Source: Bacillus sp. P14.5
Lineage (GTDB): Bacteria > Bacillota > Bacilli > Bacillales > Bacillaceae_B
Reading direction: 5' to 3'
Assembly (NCBI RefSeq): GCF_003316765.1
Contig: NZ_NIJF01000091.1
Location: forward strand, 1 to 60,663
DNA: 60,663 nt
Made by a program: the position numbers and the translations under genes. Below are positions 9,965-19,784 of this stretch, one piece after another; within the stretch, counting starts at the first letter, position 1, and each line of letters starts with the position of its first letter. The notes under the pieces were generated by a model. It was not told where the DNA came from, did not search any database, and worked only from the letters and a program-made list of their open reading frames with translations.

Positions 9965-10180
9965 GCTATTTGTTTCATTTAATCAACTGTGTAAAAATAT
10001 TCCTTTTTTAAAATTGACACCCGTCATATTAAGTGTTAGCCTTTTTTCAAAGGCTGAGCAATAGCAGCATTATACTAAGATAACAAACGTGTATCATTTT
10101 AATGACATTCAAAAAATATTCTGTTTTTATACGTTTCAAAAAAAGGAAATTGTTTATAATGAGTAGGAGGAGGTGAGGGG

Positions 10181-11269
10181 ATGTTAAAGAGAATCGTTCA
10201 AGCGTGTTTCCTTATACTAGGAGGAACATTGGGGATTTTTCTTCTTCCCGATTTACTTAAATTAATCAATTTGTCAGATGAACCTTTATTAAACAACCCT
10301 TATATAACTGCCATCTTAGGAGCTATTATTTTTTATATATTAACTTTCTGGGCAGTTAAGTACGCAGTGAATCTTGTGAAGTGGTTTGAAGATACGCTCG
10401 TAAAAGCCCCGGTTACGGATATCCTTTTTGGAAGCATGGGGTTAATTATCGGATTGTTCGTAGCTTATCTTTTCGGAATTCCTTTTAACTCATGGGAGAT
10501 CCCAATCGTTAATACGGTGGTTCCGATCCTGTTGACCCTTCTGCTTGGATACATAGGTTTCCAGGTAGGTTTCAAGAAAAGGGATGAATTAATCAATCTT
10601 TTCTCCATGGGCAATAAAACGAAGAAAAAAGGATCAGAAGACGAGATCGAGGTTCCTGAGAAAACTCTGAAGATCCTTGATACAAGTGTCATCATCGACG
10701 GGCGCATTGCAGACATATGCCAAACAGGATTCCTGGAAGGCATCGTCGTGATCCCTCAGTTCGTCCTTGAAGAGCTGCAGCACATTGCCGACTCTTCAGA
10801 CGCCTTGAAGAGAAACCGTGGAAGGCGCGGCCTTGATATCCTGAACCGAATCCAAAAAGAACTGCCGATTGAAGTCCAGATCTACGAGGGTGACTTCGAA
10901 GAGATTCAGGAAGTGGACAGCAAGCTGGTGAAGCTCGCTAAAATCACGAACGGTATTGTCGTGACAAACGACTTCAACTTGAATAAGGTATGCGACCTGC
11001 AAAGCGTTCAGGTCTTGAATATCAACGATTTAGCCAATGCTGTGAAGCCTGTCGTCCTGCCTGGCGAAGAATTACGCGTCCAGGTCATCAAGGATGGAAA
11101 AGAGCAGAAGCAGGGAATTGCCTACCTCGATGATGGAACTATGATAGTGGTGGAAGAAGGCAGGAACTATATCGGCAAGAGCATTGAGGTCCTGGTGACA
11201 AGTGTGCTCCAGACGTCTGCCGGAAGAATGATTTTTGCCAAGCCGAAACAACTGGAAAAAGCATTATAA
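10181..11269 (+). CDS. yacL: Membrane PIN-TRAM domain protein YacL
   Basis: This 362-residue protein has about four hydrophobic segments in residues 5-130. A cytoplasmic PIN nuclease-like domain (about 165-290) contains [10 protein letters not shown] and the acidic residues typical of the fold. A TRAM-like RNA-binding region (about 295-355) follows. An RNase role is suggested by the domains; the substrate is not known to me. The start follows a very strong AGGAGGAGGTGAGG. A TATAAT at 10155-10160 without a good -35 may be a local promoter. Confidence 0.9.
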   Translation: MLKRIVQACFLILGGTLGIFLLPDLLKLINLSDEPLLNNPYITAILGAIIFYILTFWAVKYAVNLVKWFEDTLVKAPVTDILFGSMGLIIGLFVAYLFGIPFNSWEIPIVNTVVPILLTLLLGYIGFQVGFKKRDELINLFSMGNKTKKKGSEDEIEVPEKTLKILDTSVIIDGRIADICQTGFLEGIVVIPQFVLEELQHIADSSDALKRNRGRRGLDILNRIQKELPIEVQIYEGDFEEIQEVDSKLVKLAKITNGIVVTNDFNLNKVCDLQSVQVLNINDLANAVKPVVLPGEELRVQVIKDGKEQKQGIAYLDDGTMIVVEEGRNYIGKSIEVLVTSVLQTSAGRMIFAKPKQLEKAL

Positions 11270-11299
11270 GGTACAAAGATAATAACAGTATGATCAAAC

Positions 11300-11347
11300 C
11301 GGCGGTGGCTTATGTTCTCTGAAAAGAGTTCTGTCACCGCCTTTTTA
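11300..11347 (+). terminator. Rho-independent terminator after yacL
   Basis: GGCGGTG (11301-11307) and CACCGCC (11335-11341) form the stem, followed by T5. The loop of 27 nt is long and partly self-complementary (TCTCT with AAGAG). Confidence 0.75.
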
Positions 11348-11375
11348 TCAGTCTGATAAGGATAGGAGTTTACAT

Positions 11376-12062
11376 ATGAAATACCAAGTGATCATTCCGG
11401 CGGCAGGACAGGGGAAGCGGATGAAAGCCGGCAGGAACAAACTGCTGCTGGAGCTGGAGGGGCGGCCCATCCTTATCCATACTTTGGAGGTATTTGAGAG
11501 GGACACAGATTGTGAAGAAATCCTTCTGGCTGTCCATGCTGACGATAAAGAGAGTTTTGAGAAACTGACTGCCAAGCACCGCATTACCAAAGTGCGGAAA
11601 ATGGTTCTGGGTGGAAAGGAACGTCAGCATAGTGTTTATAATGCTTTAAAGTCTGCCGAGAACAACCTAATGGTGCTGGTTCATGATGGTGCCAGGCCTT
11701 TCGTGACAGGGGAAGTCATTAAGGAACTGGTTAAGAAAGCCGGTGAAATGGGGGCGTCAATTGCGGCTGCACCCGTCAAGGATACAATCAAGAAGGCTGC
11801 GGAAGGCATTGTCGAGGAGACCATCGAACGTTCGAGCTTATGGCAAGTCCAGACACCCCAGGCCTTTTGCCATAGCCTCTTGATGGGTGCCCACCAGCGA
11901 GCGGAAGAAGACTCATTTACAGGAACAGATGATGCTTCGCTTGTAGAGCGGCTCGGTGAAAAAGTCGGAATTGTGGAAAGCGACTATGATAATATAAAGA
12001 TAACAACGCCGGAAGATTTATACTTTGCAGAGGCGATCCTCGCAAAGAGAAGGCAAATATAG
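11376..12062 (+). CDS. ispD: 2-C-methyl-D-erythritol 4-phosphate cytidylyltransferase
   Basis: This 228-residue enzyme joins CTP and MEP to give CDP-ME in the non-mevalonate isoprenoid pathway. The N-terminal nucleotide-binding segment [17 protein letters not shown] (about 5-21) is diagnostic. HDGARPF near residue 107 and TDDASLVE near 189 are family motifs. The start follows AAGGATAGGAG. It is followed 19 nt later by ispF, encoding a later step of the same pathway. Confidence 0.96.
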   Translation: MKYQVIIPAAGQGKRMKAGRNKLLLELEGRPILIHTLEVFERDTDCEEILLAVHADDKESFEKLTAKHRITKVRKMVLGGKERQHSVYNALKSAENNLMVLVHDGARPFVTGEVIKELVKKAGEMGASIAAAPVKDTIKKAAEGIVEETIERSSLWQVQTPQAFCHSLLMGAHQRAEEDSFTGTDDASLVERLGEKVGIVESDYDNIKITTPEDLYFAEAILAKRRQI

Positions 12063-12081
12063 AACCGAAAGGAAGTTTCGT

Positions 12082-12564
12082 ATGTTCAGGATCGGACAAG
12101 GATTCGATGTTCACCAACTGACGGAAGGGAGGCCGCTCATTATCGGCGGGATCACCATTCCTTATGAGAGGGGGCTCCTGGGCCATTCAGACGCAGACGT
12201 ACTTCTGCATACTGTAGCAGATGCATGCCTTGGAACCATAGCAGCAGGAGACATCGGAAAGCATTTTCCGGACACAGACCCGGAATTCAAAGACGCAGAT
12301 TCAGGAAAATTGTTAACCCATGTTTGGAATCTGGTAAAAGAGGAAGGCTATGAATTAGCTAATATTGATTGCACAATCATTGCCCAAATGCCCAAAATGG
12401 CCCCTTACATTTCTCAAATGAGAGAAAGAATCGCGGAACTCCTGGAAGCGGATATTTCACAGGTCAATGTGAAAGCAACCACTTCCGAAAAGCTCGGTTT
12501 CACCGGCCGCGGTGAAGGCATTGCTGCGCAGGCGACGGTTTTGGTTGTTAAATCATCCAAATAA
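12082..12564 (+). CDS. ispF: 2-C-methyl-D-erythritol 2,4-cyclodiphosphate synthase
   Basis: This 160-residue protein, the standard length for IspF, cyclises CDP-ME 2-phosphate to MEcPP and acts as a zinc-containing trimer. Motifs are GFDVHQL (7-13, metal ligands Asp and His), [12 protein letters not shown] at about 33-44 and [13 protein letters not shown] near 132-144. The ATG at 12082 is chosen over an upstream in-frame start at 12025 because GAAAGGAAG precedes it and [11 protein letters not shown] matches family starts. Confidence 0.96.
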   Translation: MFRIGQGFDVHQLTEGRPLIIGGITIPYERGLLGHSDADVLLHTVADACLGTIAAGDIGKHFPDTDPEFKDADSGKLLTHVWNLVKEEGYELANIDCTIIAQMPKMAPYISQMRERIAELLEADISQVNVKATTSEKLGFTGRGEGIAAQATVLVVKSSK

Positions 12565-12701
12565 TTGTTTATTGTCTGCAGGAATGCATTAGTCAACGAC
12601 GTTAACGGGACGGAAGTGTTCTATAGTTCCTATTTATAGGAAGAGCTTGTAATAGGCAGTGAAAATACTAAATTTTATTTATGCAGGAACAACAATATAG
12701 C

Positions 12702-12730
12702 TTTATTCATCCACCCAACGGTGATAAAAT
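12702..12730 (+). promoter_or_regulatory. Possible extended -10 promoter of gltX
   Basis: TGATAAAAT (12722-12730) gives an extended -10 (TG, one base, TAAAAT). A weak TTTATT lies 17 nt upstream at 12702-12707. A hairpin TTCCTA/TAGGAA lies further up at 12627-12642. Confidence 0.35.
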
Positions 12731-12766
12731 ATTGCAGAGATACTGAGAATCGAGGAGGAAATACTC

Positions 12767-14224
12767 ATGACAAACGAAATCAGAGTGCGTTATGCTCCGA
12801 GTCCAACCGGACATTTACATATCGGTAATGCCAGAACAGCTCTTTTTAACTATCTTTTTGCCCGTAATACAGGCGGAAAGTTCATTATCAGGGTTGAAGA
12901 TACAGACGAGAAACGGAATATTGAAGGCGGCGAAGAAAGCCAGCTGAAATATTTGGAATGGCTTGGCATTGACTGGGATGAGAGTGTGGATAAAGGCGGA
13001 GAGTATGGGCCATACCGCCAATCTGAAAGAAATCACATTTACAGCAAATACTATCAAGAGCTCTTGGAAAAAGGCCTTGCTTATAAATGTTATTGTACGG
13101 AAGAAGAACTTGAAGCGGAAAGAGAAGCTCAGCAGGCCAAAGGCGAAATGCCGAGATATTCAGGCAAGTGCGCCAACCTGTCCAAGGAAGAACAGGATAA
13201 GCTTGCCGCTGAAGGCCGCAAACCGAGCATCCGTTTTAAGGTGCCGGCCGGTAAGGTCTATAAATTTAATGATATTGTTAAAGATGATGTTTCATTTGAA
13301 TCAGATGGAATCGGCGACTTTGTTATCGTGAAAAAGAACGGCATTCCAACATACAACTTTGCGGTAGCGGTCGATGACTATCTAATGAAAATCACACATG
13401 TGCTTCGCGGTGATGACCATATCTCCAATACACCGAAGCAGCTGATGATTTTTGAGGCATTTGGCTGGGAAGCACCTGTATACGGCCACATGACTTTAAT
13501 CGTGAATGAAAACCGTAAAAAGCTGAGCAAGCGTGACGAAACGATCATTCAATTCATCGAGCAGTACGAAGAACTTGGTTATCTTCCAGAAGCACTGTTC
13601 AACTTCATTGCTTTATTGGGCTGGTCTCCAAAAGGAGAAGAGGAGTTGTTCAGCAAAGAGCAGTTCATCGAAATTTTTGACCCTGAACGCTTATCGAAAT
13701 CACCGGCCGTATTCGATAAACAAAAGCTTCTTTGGGTGAATAACCAGTATATGAAAAACCTTGATCTTGATCAGGTAGCCGCATTAGCAATGCCTCATTT
13801 GGTAAAGGCTGGGCGAGTGAGTGAAAATCCTGCTGAAGAAGAACAGGATTGGGCGCGTAAAGTGATTGCTTTGTACCAGGAGCAAATGAGCTTTGGCGCA
13901 GAAATTGTCGAGCTCTCAGGCATGTTCTTCAAAAAGGACATTGATTATGATCAAGACGCAAAAGCCGTTCTGGAAGAAGAGCAGGTACCGGAAGTACTAA
14001 AAGCGTTTGTAGAAGAAATCGACCAGCTTGAAAATTATGAAGCGGCTGAAATCAAGAAATCCATCAAAGCAGTTCAAAAGTCAACGGGGCATAAAGGGAA
14101 AAAATTGTTTATGCCGATCCGTGTAGCGGTAACTGGCCAGACGCACGGCCCCGAGCTTCCGAATGCAATCGAACTTTTAGGAAAAGATAAAGTTAAGCAC
14201 CGAATTGAAAGTCTTTTGGGTTAA
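12767..14224 (+). CDS. gltX: Glutamyl-tRNA synthetase
   Basis: This 485-residue class I synthetase has the HIGH-type signature GHLHIGNA (about 15-22) and the KMSKS-type signature KLSKRDE near 252-258. In Bacillus the enzyme is non-discriminating: it also charges tRNA-Gln with Glu for later amidation by GatCAB. That is family knowledge, not read from the sequence. The start follows CGAGGAGGAAA. The gene precedes the cysE-cysS unit as in B. subtilis. A promoter for the downstream unit overlaps its stop. Confidence 0.97.
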   Translation: MTNEIRVRYAPSPTGHLHIGNARTALFNYLFARNTGGKFIIRVEDTDEKRNIEGGEESQLKYLEWLGIDWDESVDKGGEYGPYRQSERNHIYSKYYQELLEKGLAYKCYCTEEELEAEREAQQAKGEMPRYSGKCANLSKEEQDKLAAEGRKPSIRFKVPAGKVYKFNDIVKDDVSFESDGIGDFVIVKKNGIPTYNFAVAVDDYLMKITHVLRGDDHISNTPKQLMIFEAFGWEAPVYGHMTLIVNENRKKLSKRDETIIQFIEQYEELGYLPEALFNFIALLGWSPKGEEELFSKEQFIEIFDPERLSKSPAVFDKQKLLWVNNQYMKNLDLDQVAALAMPHLVKAGRVSENPAEEEQDWARKVIALYQEQMSFGAEIVELSGMFFKKDIDYDQDAKAVLEEEQVPEVLKAFVEEIDQLENYEAAEIKKSIKAVQKSTGHKGKKLFMPIRVAVTGQTHGPELPNAIELLGKDKVKHRIESLLG

Positions 14225-14249
14225 CATTTCCGATCGTTTGTAATATATT
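14221..14249 (+). promoter_or_regulatory. Promoter of the cysE-cysS T-box operon
   Basis: TTAACA (14221-14226) and TATATT (14244-14249) lie 17 nt apart. The -35 overlaps the gltX stop. The predicted start near 14256 lies just upstream of the T-box leader. Confidence 0.55.
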
Positions 14250-14269
14250 AAGAGTATCACAAAACGAAT

Positions 14270-14520
14270 AAGCAAAAGTGTTGATGAGGAGAAGTAGAAA
14301 AACGAAGCTTTCCAGAGAGAACCGCCACCGGCTGAAAGTGGTTTAAGCCTCTCGTTTTTTGAAATGCACCTCTGAGTCCTTTATTGAAAATAGTATGTAA
14401 AGGCGGTTTCCTTCCGTTATAAGGAATTAAAGTTGGGGAGAAGCAATCCGTTTCACCCAAACAGAGTGGAACCGCGCCGAAAGCGTCTCTGTCTATGGAC
14501 AGAGGCGCTTTTTTTGTTTT
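14270..14520 (+). promoter_or_regulatory. T-box leader, cysteine specifier
   Basis: The 14-nt T-box AGAGTGGAACCGCG is at 14463-14476. A terminator AGCGTCTCTGTC / GACAGAGGCGCT (14482-14509) with a T7 tail follows. The upstream part shows stem I features, an AGTAGA segment and GAAATGCACC at 14361-14370 with TGC (14365-14367) as likely specifier codon. Uncharged tRNA-Cys would pair there and with the antiterminator, allowing readthrough into cysE-cysS. This matches the known cysES T-box of Bacillus. The 5' boundary is approximate. Confidence 0.92.
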
Positions 14521-14668
14521 TCTAAAAGATTCCATCAGAAGAGCAGCATAACTTGGAGAAGCGGCGAGAAGCAGCTGTCAGGAAATTTTTATAAACCGCT
14601 GAAACGAAAGAAGCAGCAACTTTTGACCTTTAGAAAGGAAATTAACGAAAGCGAAAGGAGGTAATCAG

Positions 14669-15328
14669 TTGTTCAAACACCTTAGAGAAGATATTCAGAC
14701 CGTATTCGACCAGGACCCGGCAGCAAGAAACTCTCTTGAAGTCATCTTGACGTATTCGGGACTGCACGCGATTTGGGCACACAGACTGGCCCACGCATTT
14801 TATAGACGGAAATTTTACTTCCTGGCAAGGGTGATATCCCAATTGAGCCGCTTTTTCACAGGGGTCGAAATCCACCCAGGTGCGGTAATTGGCCGGCGTT
14901 TTTTCATTGATCACGGCATGGGGGTCGTCATTGGAGAAACGTGTGAAATCGGTGATAATGTAACGATTTTTCAGGGGGTCACCTTGGGTGGAACGGGAAA
15001 AGAGAAAGGAAAGCGCCACCCGACAATCAGGGATAATGCGCTGGTTGCAACAGGCGCAAAGGTATTAGGTTCCATTATTGTTGGGGAGAATTCTAAAATA
15101 GGAGCAGGCTCGGTTGTCCTGAAAGATGTACCGGCAAATTCGACTGTGGTCGGCATTCCCGGCAAGGTAGTGATTAAAGATGGCGTGAAGGTCAAAGATT
15201 TTAATCATACTGACCTTCCCGATCCGGTGGCAGATCGATGTACCGATTTGGAAAATCAGATCCTGGCACTGAAGCAAAAGCTTGAAGAAGCAGAAAAGAA
15301 AGGGGATATCCGGCAAAATGACCATTAA
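14669..15328 (+). CDS. cysE: Serine O-acetyltransferase
   Basis: This 219-residue enzyme acetylates serine with acetyl-CoA, the first step of cysteine synthesis. It has a helical N-terminal half and a left-handed beta-helix of hexapeptide repeats (about 65-185) with [17 protein letters not shown] and [12 protein letters not shown]. The start is TTG behind AAAGGAGG. It is controlled by the cysteine T-box upstream. Its 3' end overlaps cysS by 11 nt. Confidence 0.95.
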   Translation: MFKHLREDIQTVFDQDPAARNSLEVILTYSGLHAIWAHRLAHAFYRRKFYFLARVISQLSRFFTGVEIHPGAVIGRRFFIDHGMGVVIGETCEIGDNVTIFQGVTLGGTGKEKGKRHPTIRDNALVATGAKVLGSIIVGENSKIGAGSVVLKDVPANSTVVGIPGKVVIKDGVKVKDFNHTDLPDPVADRCTDLENQILALKQKLEEAEKKGDIRQNDH

Positions 15329-16715
15329 ACTATTCAATACCCTCACAAGGCAGAAAGAGGAATTTAAACCGCTCGAAGAAGGCAAAGTAAAGATGTATGT
15401 CTGCGGCCCGACCGTATACAATTATATACACATCGGGAATGCCCGTCCGGCTATAGTGTTCGATACCGTACGCCGCTACTTTGAATATAGAGGATACGAC
15501 GTGAATTTCGTTTCGAATTTCACTGATGTAGATGATAAATTGATCAAGGCAGCGAACGAACTGGGAGAAGATGTCCCTGCCGTCGCGGAGCGCTTTATCG
15601 CCGCGTATCACGAAGATACGGAAGCGCTTGGCTGCCAAAGAGCGGATGTCCACCCGCGCGTAACGGAAAATATGGACATCATCATCGATTTTATCCTGGC
15701 ATTGATTGAGAAAGGGTATGCCTACGAATCACAAGGAGATGTCTATTATCGAACAAGGAAGTTTGACGGTTACGGAAAGCTTTCTCAACAATCGATTGAT
15801 GATTTAAAAGTTGGAGCCCGCATTGAAGCGGGAGACAAGAAGGAAGATCCTTTGGACTTTGTACTATGGAAAGCTGCAAAAGAAGGGGAAATTTTCTGGG
15901 AAAGCCCTTGGGGACAAGGAAGGCCGGGCTGGCATATCGAATGCTCCGCGATGGCGAAGAAGTACTTGGGAGAGACCATCGATATCCATGCAGGCGGTCA
16001 GGACCTGGCATTCCCTCACCATGAAAATGAAATTGCCCAGTCAGAGGCATTGAACAACAAGACATTTGCCCGTTATTGGATGCACAACGGTTATATTAAT
16101 ATCGACAATGAAAAGATGTCCAAATCTCTTGGGAATTTCGTCCTTGTCCACGATATTATTAAAGAACAGGACCCGCAGGTTTTGAGATTCTTCATGCTGT
16201 CTGTTCATTACCGCCATCCAATCAACTATAACCTGGAACTTCTCGAAAATGCTAAAGCCGGTTTGGACCGTTTGAAGACGTCCTATGAGAATTTGAAGCA
16301 TCGAAGAGAGGTTTCTGCAGAGCTGACGGATAATAACCAAGAATGGCTGGAAAAGATCGCATCGCTTAAAGATCAGTTCACAGAAGAAATGGATGATGAT
16401 TTTAATACCGCAAACGGTATCTCTGTCTTGTTCGAACTTTCAAGGCAGGCAAATTACTACCTGATGGAAAAGAATACTTCGATTACAGTCATTGATGCCT
16501 TCTCGAAGCATTTCCAGGAATTTTTCGAGGTTCTTGGACTGAAGCTGGAAGAAGCGGAATTGCTGGATGAAGAAATTGAAGAAATGATCAACCAGCGGAT
16601 CCAGGCCCGTAAAGACCGGGACTTTCAGCTTGCCGACCAACTGCGCGACAAACTGAAATCGATGAATATCATTCTGGAAGATACTGCCCAGGGAACTCGC
16701 TGGAAAAGAGGGTAA
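15318..16715 (+). CDS. cysS: Cysteinyl-tRNA synthetase
   Basis: This 465-residue class I synthetase has [16 protein letters not shown] near the N-terminus (zinc-ligand Cys plus HIGH-type motif). The other zinc ligands are ECSAM and FPHHENE, and EKMSKSLGN near 265-273 is the KMSKS loop. The ATG at 15318 is preferred over the upstream in-frame ATG at 15282 because family proteins start MTIKLFNT and AAAGGGG precedes it. Being in the T-box operon couples Cys-tRNA charging to serine acetylation. Confidence 0.96.
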   Translation: MTIKLFNTLTRQKEEFKPLEEGKVKMYVCGPTVYNYIHIGNARPAIVFDTVRRYFEYRGYDVNFVSNFTDVDDKLIKAANELGEDVPAVAERFIAAYHEDTEALGCQRADVHPRVTENMDIIIDFILALIEKGYAYESQGDVYYRTRKFDGYGKLSQQSIDDLKVGARIEAGDKKEDPLDFVLWKAAKEGEIFWESPWGQGRPGWHIECSAMAKKYLGETIDIHAGGQDLAFPHHENEIAQSEALNNKTFARYWMHNGYINIDNEKMSKSLGNFVLVHDIIKEQDPQVLRFFMLSVHYRHPINYNLELLENAKAGLDRLKTSYENLKHRREVSAELTDNNQEWLEKIASLKDQFTEEMDDDFNTANGISVLFELSRQANYYLMEKNTSITVIDAFSKHFQEFFEVLGLKLEEAELLDEEIEEMINQRIQARKDRDFQLADQLRDKLKSMNIILEDTAQGTRWKRG

Positions 16716-16717
16716 AC

Positions 16718-17146
16718 ATGTTATATCAGCAAAATGAAAACATAGATGCCAAACAAATGAACGCCTTGGCGCTGGCTTATATGGGGGATGCCGTATATGA
16801 AACGTATGTACGGCAGCACCTTCTTCAATCTGGAAGGGTGAAGCCGAACCATCTTCATCGAGCGGCGACAGGCTATGTTTCTGCGAAAGCGCAGGCGGCC
16901 GCGCTTAAGAGGCTGTCAGATAAAGATGTGCTTTCCGAAGAAGAGCAGGCGATCGTCCGCCGCGGCCGGAATGCTAAGTCAGGGACCATCCCAAAGAATA
17001 CAGACGTACAGACGTACCGTTACAGTACCGCGTTTGAAGCTTTGATCGGCTATTTATTTCTTCAAAGCCGCAAAGACCGGCTGGAAGAATTGATTCATAC
17101 CGTTTTGTTAGATAGTTCAACTGATGTTAAGAAAGGAGGATCATAA
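16718..17146 (+). CDS. mrnC: Mini-ribonuclease 3 (MrnC), 23S rRNA maturation
   Basis: This 142-residue RNase III-like protein lacks a double-stranded RNA-binding domain. [11 protein letters not shown] (about 18-28) is the catalytic signature, with a second acidic site EALIGYLFL near 107-115. In B. subtilis it trims both ends of 23S precursor RNA. It starts two bases after cysS and overlaps rlmB by one base in TAATG, so translation is probably coupled. Confidence 0.94.
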   Translation: MLYQQNENIDAKQMNALALAYMGDAVYETYVRQHLLQSGRVKPNHLHRAATGYVSAKAQAAALKRLSDKDVLSEEEQAIVRRGRNAKSGTIPKNTDVQTYRYSTAFEALIGYLFLQSRKDRLEELIHTVLLDSSTDVKKGGS

Positions 17147-17889
17147 TGAGCAGTGAATTTATAGGCGGGAGAAATCCCGTATTAGAAGCATTAAAATCAG
17201 GCAGGGATATCAATAAGATATGGGTTGCCGAAGGCTCGCAGAAAGGGTCAATGGGACAGATCACCACATTGGCTAAAGAAAAGAAGGTCCTTGTCCAATT
17301 TGTACCGAAACAAAAGATCGAGGGAATGGTCCGGGAAAACCATCAGGGTGTGGTGGCCCAGGTGGCAGCTTATCAGTATGCAGAAATGGACGAGCTGTAT
17401 GCCAGAGCAGAACAAAGAGGGGAAATCCCTTTCTTCCTGATGCTGGATGAACTGGAGGACCCTCATAATCTTGGTTCCATCATGAGAACAGCGGATGCCT
17501 CAGGTGTTCATGGAATCATCATACCGAAAAGAAGGGCCGTCGGGCTCACAGCTACAGTAGCGAAAGCATCAACAGGGGCAATCGAACATATTCCTGTAGC
17601 GCGGGTTACCAACCTTGCACAGACAATTGACGAATTGAAAGAAAGAGGAGTCTGGGTAGCGGGAACAGATGCTAAGGGTGCAGATGATTACCGCAGGCTG
17701 GATGGAACTTTGCCGATATGTCTTGTCATCGGCAGTGAAGGAAAAGGAATCGGCCGTTTAATAAGAGAAAAATGTGACTTTCTTATTAAGATGCCTATGG
17801 TTGGACATGTGACATCACTGAACGCATCAGTCGCAGCCAGCATTCTGATGTATGAGGTCTACCGTAAACGCCATCCTTTAGGAGAGTAG
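17146..17889 (+). CDS. rlmB: 23S rRNA (guanosine-2'-O-)-methyltransferase RlmB
   Basis: This 247-residue SPOUT-family enzyme is expected to methylate the 2'-OH of G2251 (E. coli numbering) in 23S rRNA. An L30e-like substrate-binding domain (about 1-80, FIGGRNPVLEAL) precedes the knotted SpoU domain. That domain has LDELEDPHNLGSIMRTA (about 100-116), IGSEGKGI near 196 and LNASVAASI near 225. The strong AAAGGAGG site lies inside the end of mrnC. Confidence 0.93.
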   Translation: MSSEFIGGRNPVLEALKSGRDINKIWVAEGSQKGSMGQITTLAKEKKVLVQFVPKQKIEGMVRENHQGVVAQVAAYQYAEMDELYARAEQRGEIPFFLMLDELEDPHNLGSIMRTADASGVHGIIIPKRRAVGLTATVAKASTGAIEHIPVARVTNLAQTIDELKERGVWVAGTDAKGADDYRRLDGTLPICLVIGSEGKGIGRLIREKCDFLIKMPMVGHVTSLNASVAASILMYEVYRKRHPLGE

Positions 17890-17894
17890 GGAGA

Positions 17895-18403
17895 ATGAAC
17901 ATCCTCCTTGTTGATGGCTACAACATTATCGGTGCCTGGCCGGAGCTTAGGGAACTCAAGAATAAGGACCTTGCTGCGGCCAGAGACCGCTTGGTGGAAT
18001 GCATGGCGGAATATCAGGGGTATACCGGCTACAGAGTTATCGTTATATTCGATGCGCACTATGTGACTGGAATCGAAAGAAAATACAAGAATTATAAAGT
18101 TGATGTTTTTTTACCAGGGAAAATGAGACAGCTGATGAAAGAATAGAGAAGCTGGCGATCGAACTCAATAATATAAAGACACAGATTTATGTTGCTACCT
18201 CCGATTTCACAGAACAATGGGCAATATTCGGGCAGGGGGCATTGAGGAAATCAGCCCGTGAACTTTTTAATGAGATGCAGTCGATTCAAAAAAAAATTGA
18301 ACGAAATGTAAAGAAATCCGCGGAGAAAAAGCCTTCATCCAAAATCGCATTGACAGAAGAAGTGGCAGAAATTTTCGAAAAATGGCGCAGGGGACAGCAA
18401 TGA
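17895..18403 (+). pseudogene. rae1: Rae1 (YacP, NYN domain ribosome-associated nuclease), one-base frame break
   Basis: The first 70 or so codons match the NYN/PIN-like nuclease Rae1, which cleaves mRNA in the ribosomal A site in B. subtilis. The start MNILLVDGYNIIGAWP carries the catalytic Asp, and VIVIFDAH follows near 49-56. The frame is then lost at a T7 tract (18106-18112) and stops at 18146. Adding one T restores the family sequence (NETADERIEKLA, VATSDFTEQWAIFGQGALRKSARE) to the stop at 18401-18403, giving 169 residues against 170 in B. subtilis. The rest is intact, so this is a single recent break or a sequencing undercall. Confidence 0.88.
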
Positions 18404-18407
18404 CCTG

Positions 18408-18437
18408 TTGACGCTTTCAAAAAATATACTGTATAAT
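18408..18437 (+). promoter_or_regulatory. SigA promoter of sigH
   Basis: TTGACG (18408-18413) and TATAAT (18432-18437) are separated by 18 nt. They start just after the rae1 stop and lie 35 nt before the sigH GTG. In B. subtilis the corresponding promoter is repressed by AbrB. Confidence 0.8.
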
Positions 18438-18471
18438 ATTTCTATCTATTGTTTCCGCGAGGGGGATATGT

Positions 18472-19125
18472 GTGGACATTCACAGCAGCACAGGAGAACT
18501 GAAAGCTCTACTAGAGACGATGGACGACGAAGCCGTGATTGAGATGGTTCACCAAGGGGAAAGTGAAGCGCTGGATTTTCTTATTAAAAAATATCGGAAT
18601 TTTGTGAGAGCGAAAGCAAGGTCGTACTTTCTGATTGGCGCTGATAAAGAGGATATCGTCCAGGAAGGCATGATCGGCCTGTATAAAGCGATCCGCGATT
18701 ATAAAGAAGATAAGCTGACTTCATTCAAGGCATTTGCCGAGCTTTGCATTACACGGCAGATCATTACTGCCATCAAAACAGCGACACGCCAAAAGCATAT
18801 TCCGTTAAATTCCTATGTTTCTTTGGACAAGCCCATATATGATGAAGAATCGGACAGGACCCTGCTCGATGTCATAACGGGTGCCAAAATTACAAATCCG
18901 GAAGAGTTGATCATCAACCGTGAAGAGTTTGACAGCATGGAAGACAAAATGGCTGAACTCCTCAGTGATCTGGAGAGGAAAGTACTGTCGCTTTACCTTG
19001 ACGGACAATCCTACCAGGAAATCTCCGAGGAATTGAACCGTCATGTCAAATCGATAGATAATGCTTTGCAAAGGGTCAAACGGAAGCTTGAAAGATATTT
19101 GGAAGTAAGGGAAATCACCCTGTAA
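18472..19125 (+). CDS. sigH: RNA polymerase sigma factor SigH (Spo0H)
   Basis: This 217-residue sigma-70-family factor directs early stationary-phase and sporulation transcription. Region 2 spans about residues 35-105, with YRNFVRAKARSYFLIGADKED and the -10-binding LTSFKAFAELCITRQI. Region 4 spans about 150-210, with YQEISEELNRHVKSIDNALQR as the -35-binding helix-turn-helix. The start is GTG behind GAGGGGG. The nearby ATG at 18468 is out of frame. Its presence supports a spore-forming host. Confidence 0.96.
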   Translation: MDIHSSTGELKALLETMDDEAVIEMVHQGESEALDFLIKKYRNFVRAKARSYFLIGADKEDIVQEGMIGLYKAIRDYKEDKLTSFKAFAELCITRQIITAIKTATRQKHIPLNSYVSLDKPIYDEESDRTLLDVITGAKITNPEELIINREEFDSMEDKMAELLSDLERKVLSLYLDGQSYQEISEELNRHVKSIDNALQRVKRKLERYLEVREITL

Positions 19126-19209
19126 TATACGGAGGGCTTATTGACACATTGTCACCTCCATGTTATTTTTGATAGGACTAATTTAGTACAAGCACAGCAG
19201 GTGAGATGT

Positions 19210-19359
19210 ATGAGCAACAAGCTGATTTTGGCTTGCAGCGAATGCGGTTCGCGGAATTATTCCGTACCCAATAACAGAAGCGGCAAGCAGGATAGACTGG
19301 AATTAAAGAAATTCTGCACTACATGCAATGCACACACTGTTCATAGAGAAACTAAGTAA
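19210..19359 (+). CDS. rpmG: 50S ribosomal protein L33
   Basis: This 49-residue protein has two CxxC pairs (CSEC near residues 9-12 and CTTC near 37-40), the zinc-containing form of L33. The ATG at 19210 is chosen over an upstream in-frame TTG because AGGTGAG precedes it and the family starts near MxxKxxLAC. It lies between sigH and secE as in B. subtilis. Confidence 0.92.
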   Translation: MSNKLILACSECGSRNYSVPNNRSGKQDRLELKKFCTTCNAHTVHRETK

Positions 19360-19409
19360 TATTTTACTATAAATGCCCGGTGATATATCCAAGTTGGAGG
19401 TAACAACAG

Positions 19410-19586
19410 ATGTTTAAATTCTTTAGCAATGTTTCATCAGAGATGAAAAAGGTAAGCTGGCCTAAACGCAAAGAGCTTACCCGCTACACGATCACAGTCA
19501 TTTCCACTGTTATTTTTGTTGCACTGTTCTTTACAGTGATAGATTTAGGGATTTCTGAACTCATCCGTCTTATTCCCGGCAGATAA
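19410..19586 (+). CDS. secE: Preprotein translocase subunit SecE
   Basis: This 58-residue single-span SecE is typical for Gram-positives. An amphipathic N-terminal helix contains EMKKVSWPKRKELTRYT, followed by one membrane segment (about residues 28-50, VISTVIFVALFFTVIDLGI). SecE clamps SecY in the translocon. A GTTGGAGG site lies 9-16 nt upstream of the ATG. It is paired with nusG as in most bacteria. Confidence 0.92.
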   Translation: MFKFFSNVSSEMKKVSWPKRKELTRYTITVISTVIFVALFFTVIDLGISELIRLIPGR

Positions 19587-19638
19587 CTCTTTTCTGCTCC
19601 GGTCTGACTGAAGCGGCAATAGAGAAATAAAGAATGCA

Positions 19639-19669
19639 TTGTATATAGGTGCAGGATTCATGGTATAAT
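19639..19669 (+). promoter_or_regulatory. Extended -10 promoter upstream of nusG
   Basis: TGGTATAAT (19661-19669) is a consensus extended -10. TTGTAT (19639-19644) lies 19 nt upstream of the -10. The start would be near 19676, about 20 nt before the hairpin terminator at 19697. Confidence 0.6.
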
Positions 19670-19696
19670 GACATTTAATAGCGCAAAACTTCTAGG

Positions 19697-19720
19697 AACC
19701 CGTTAAAACCGGGTTTTTTC
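19697..19720 (+). terminator. Intrinsic terminator or attenuator in the nusG leader
   Basis: AACCCG (19697-19702) and CGGGTT (19710-19715) are followed by an uninterrupted T-run, with the stem overlapping the run. It may end the sigH-rpmG-secE transcript. Because a promoter lies just upstream, it may also attenuate nusG. Confidence 0.7.
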
Positions 19721-19751
19721 ATTTGGGCGAAAATAATGATTATGTAATTTA

Positions 19752-19784
19752 GAGGAGGGACGGACTTTAAAGTCCTAACAAATG
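19752..19784 (+). promoter_or_regulatory. nusG ribosome site separated from ATG by a palindrome
   Basis: GAGGAGGGA (19752-19760) is the only good ribosome site, but it is 21 nt from the ATG at 19782. The gap holds the perfect palindrome GGACTTTAAAGTCC (19762-19775). If that folds in RNA the effective spacing drops to about 7 nt. Translation may therefore depend on the hairpin. Confidence 0.55.

Noticed and set aside
17895..18146. A complete 83-residue protein
   Set aside because: The last 13 or so residues do not match the family and the remaining conserved Rae1 sequence continues in another frame, so it is a broken longer gene.
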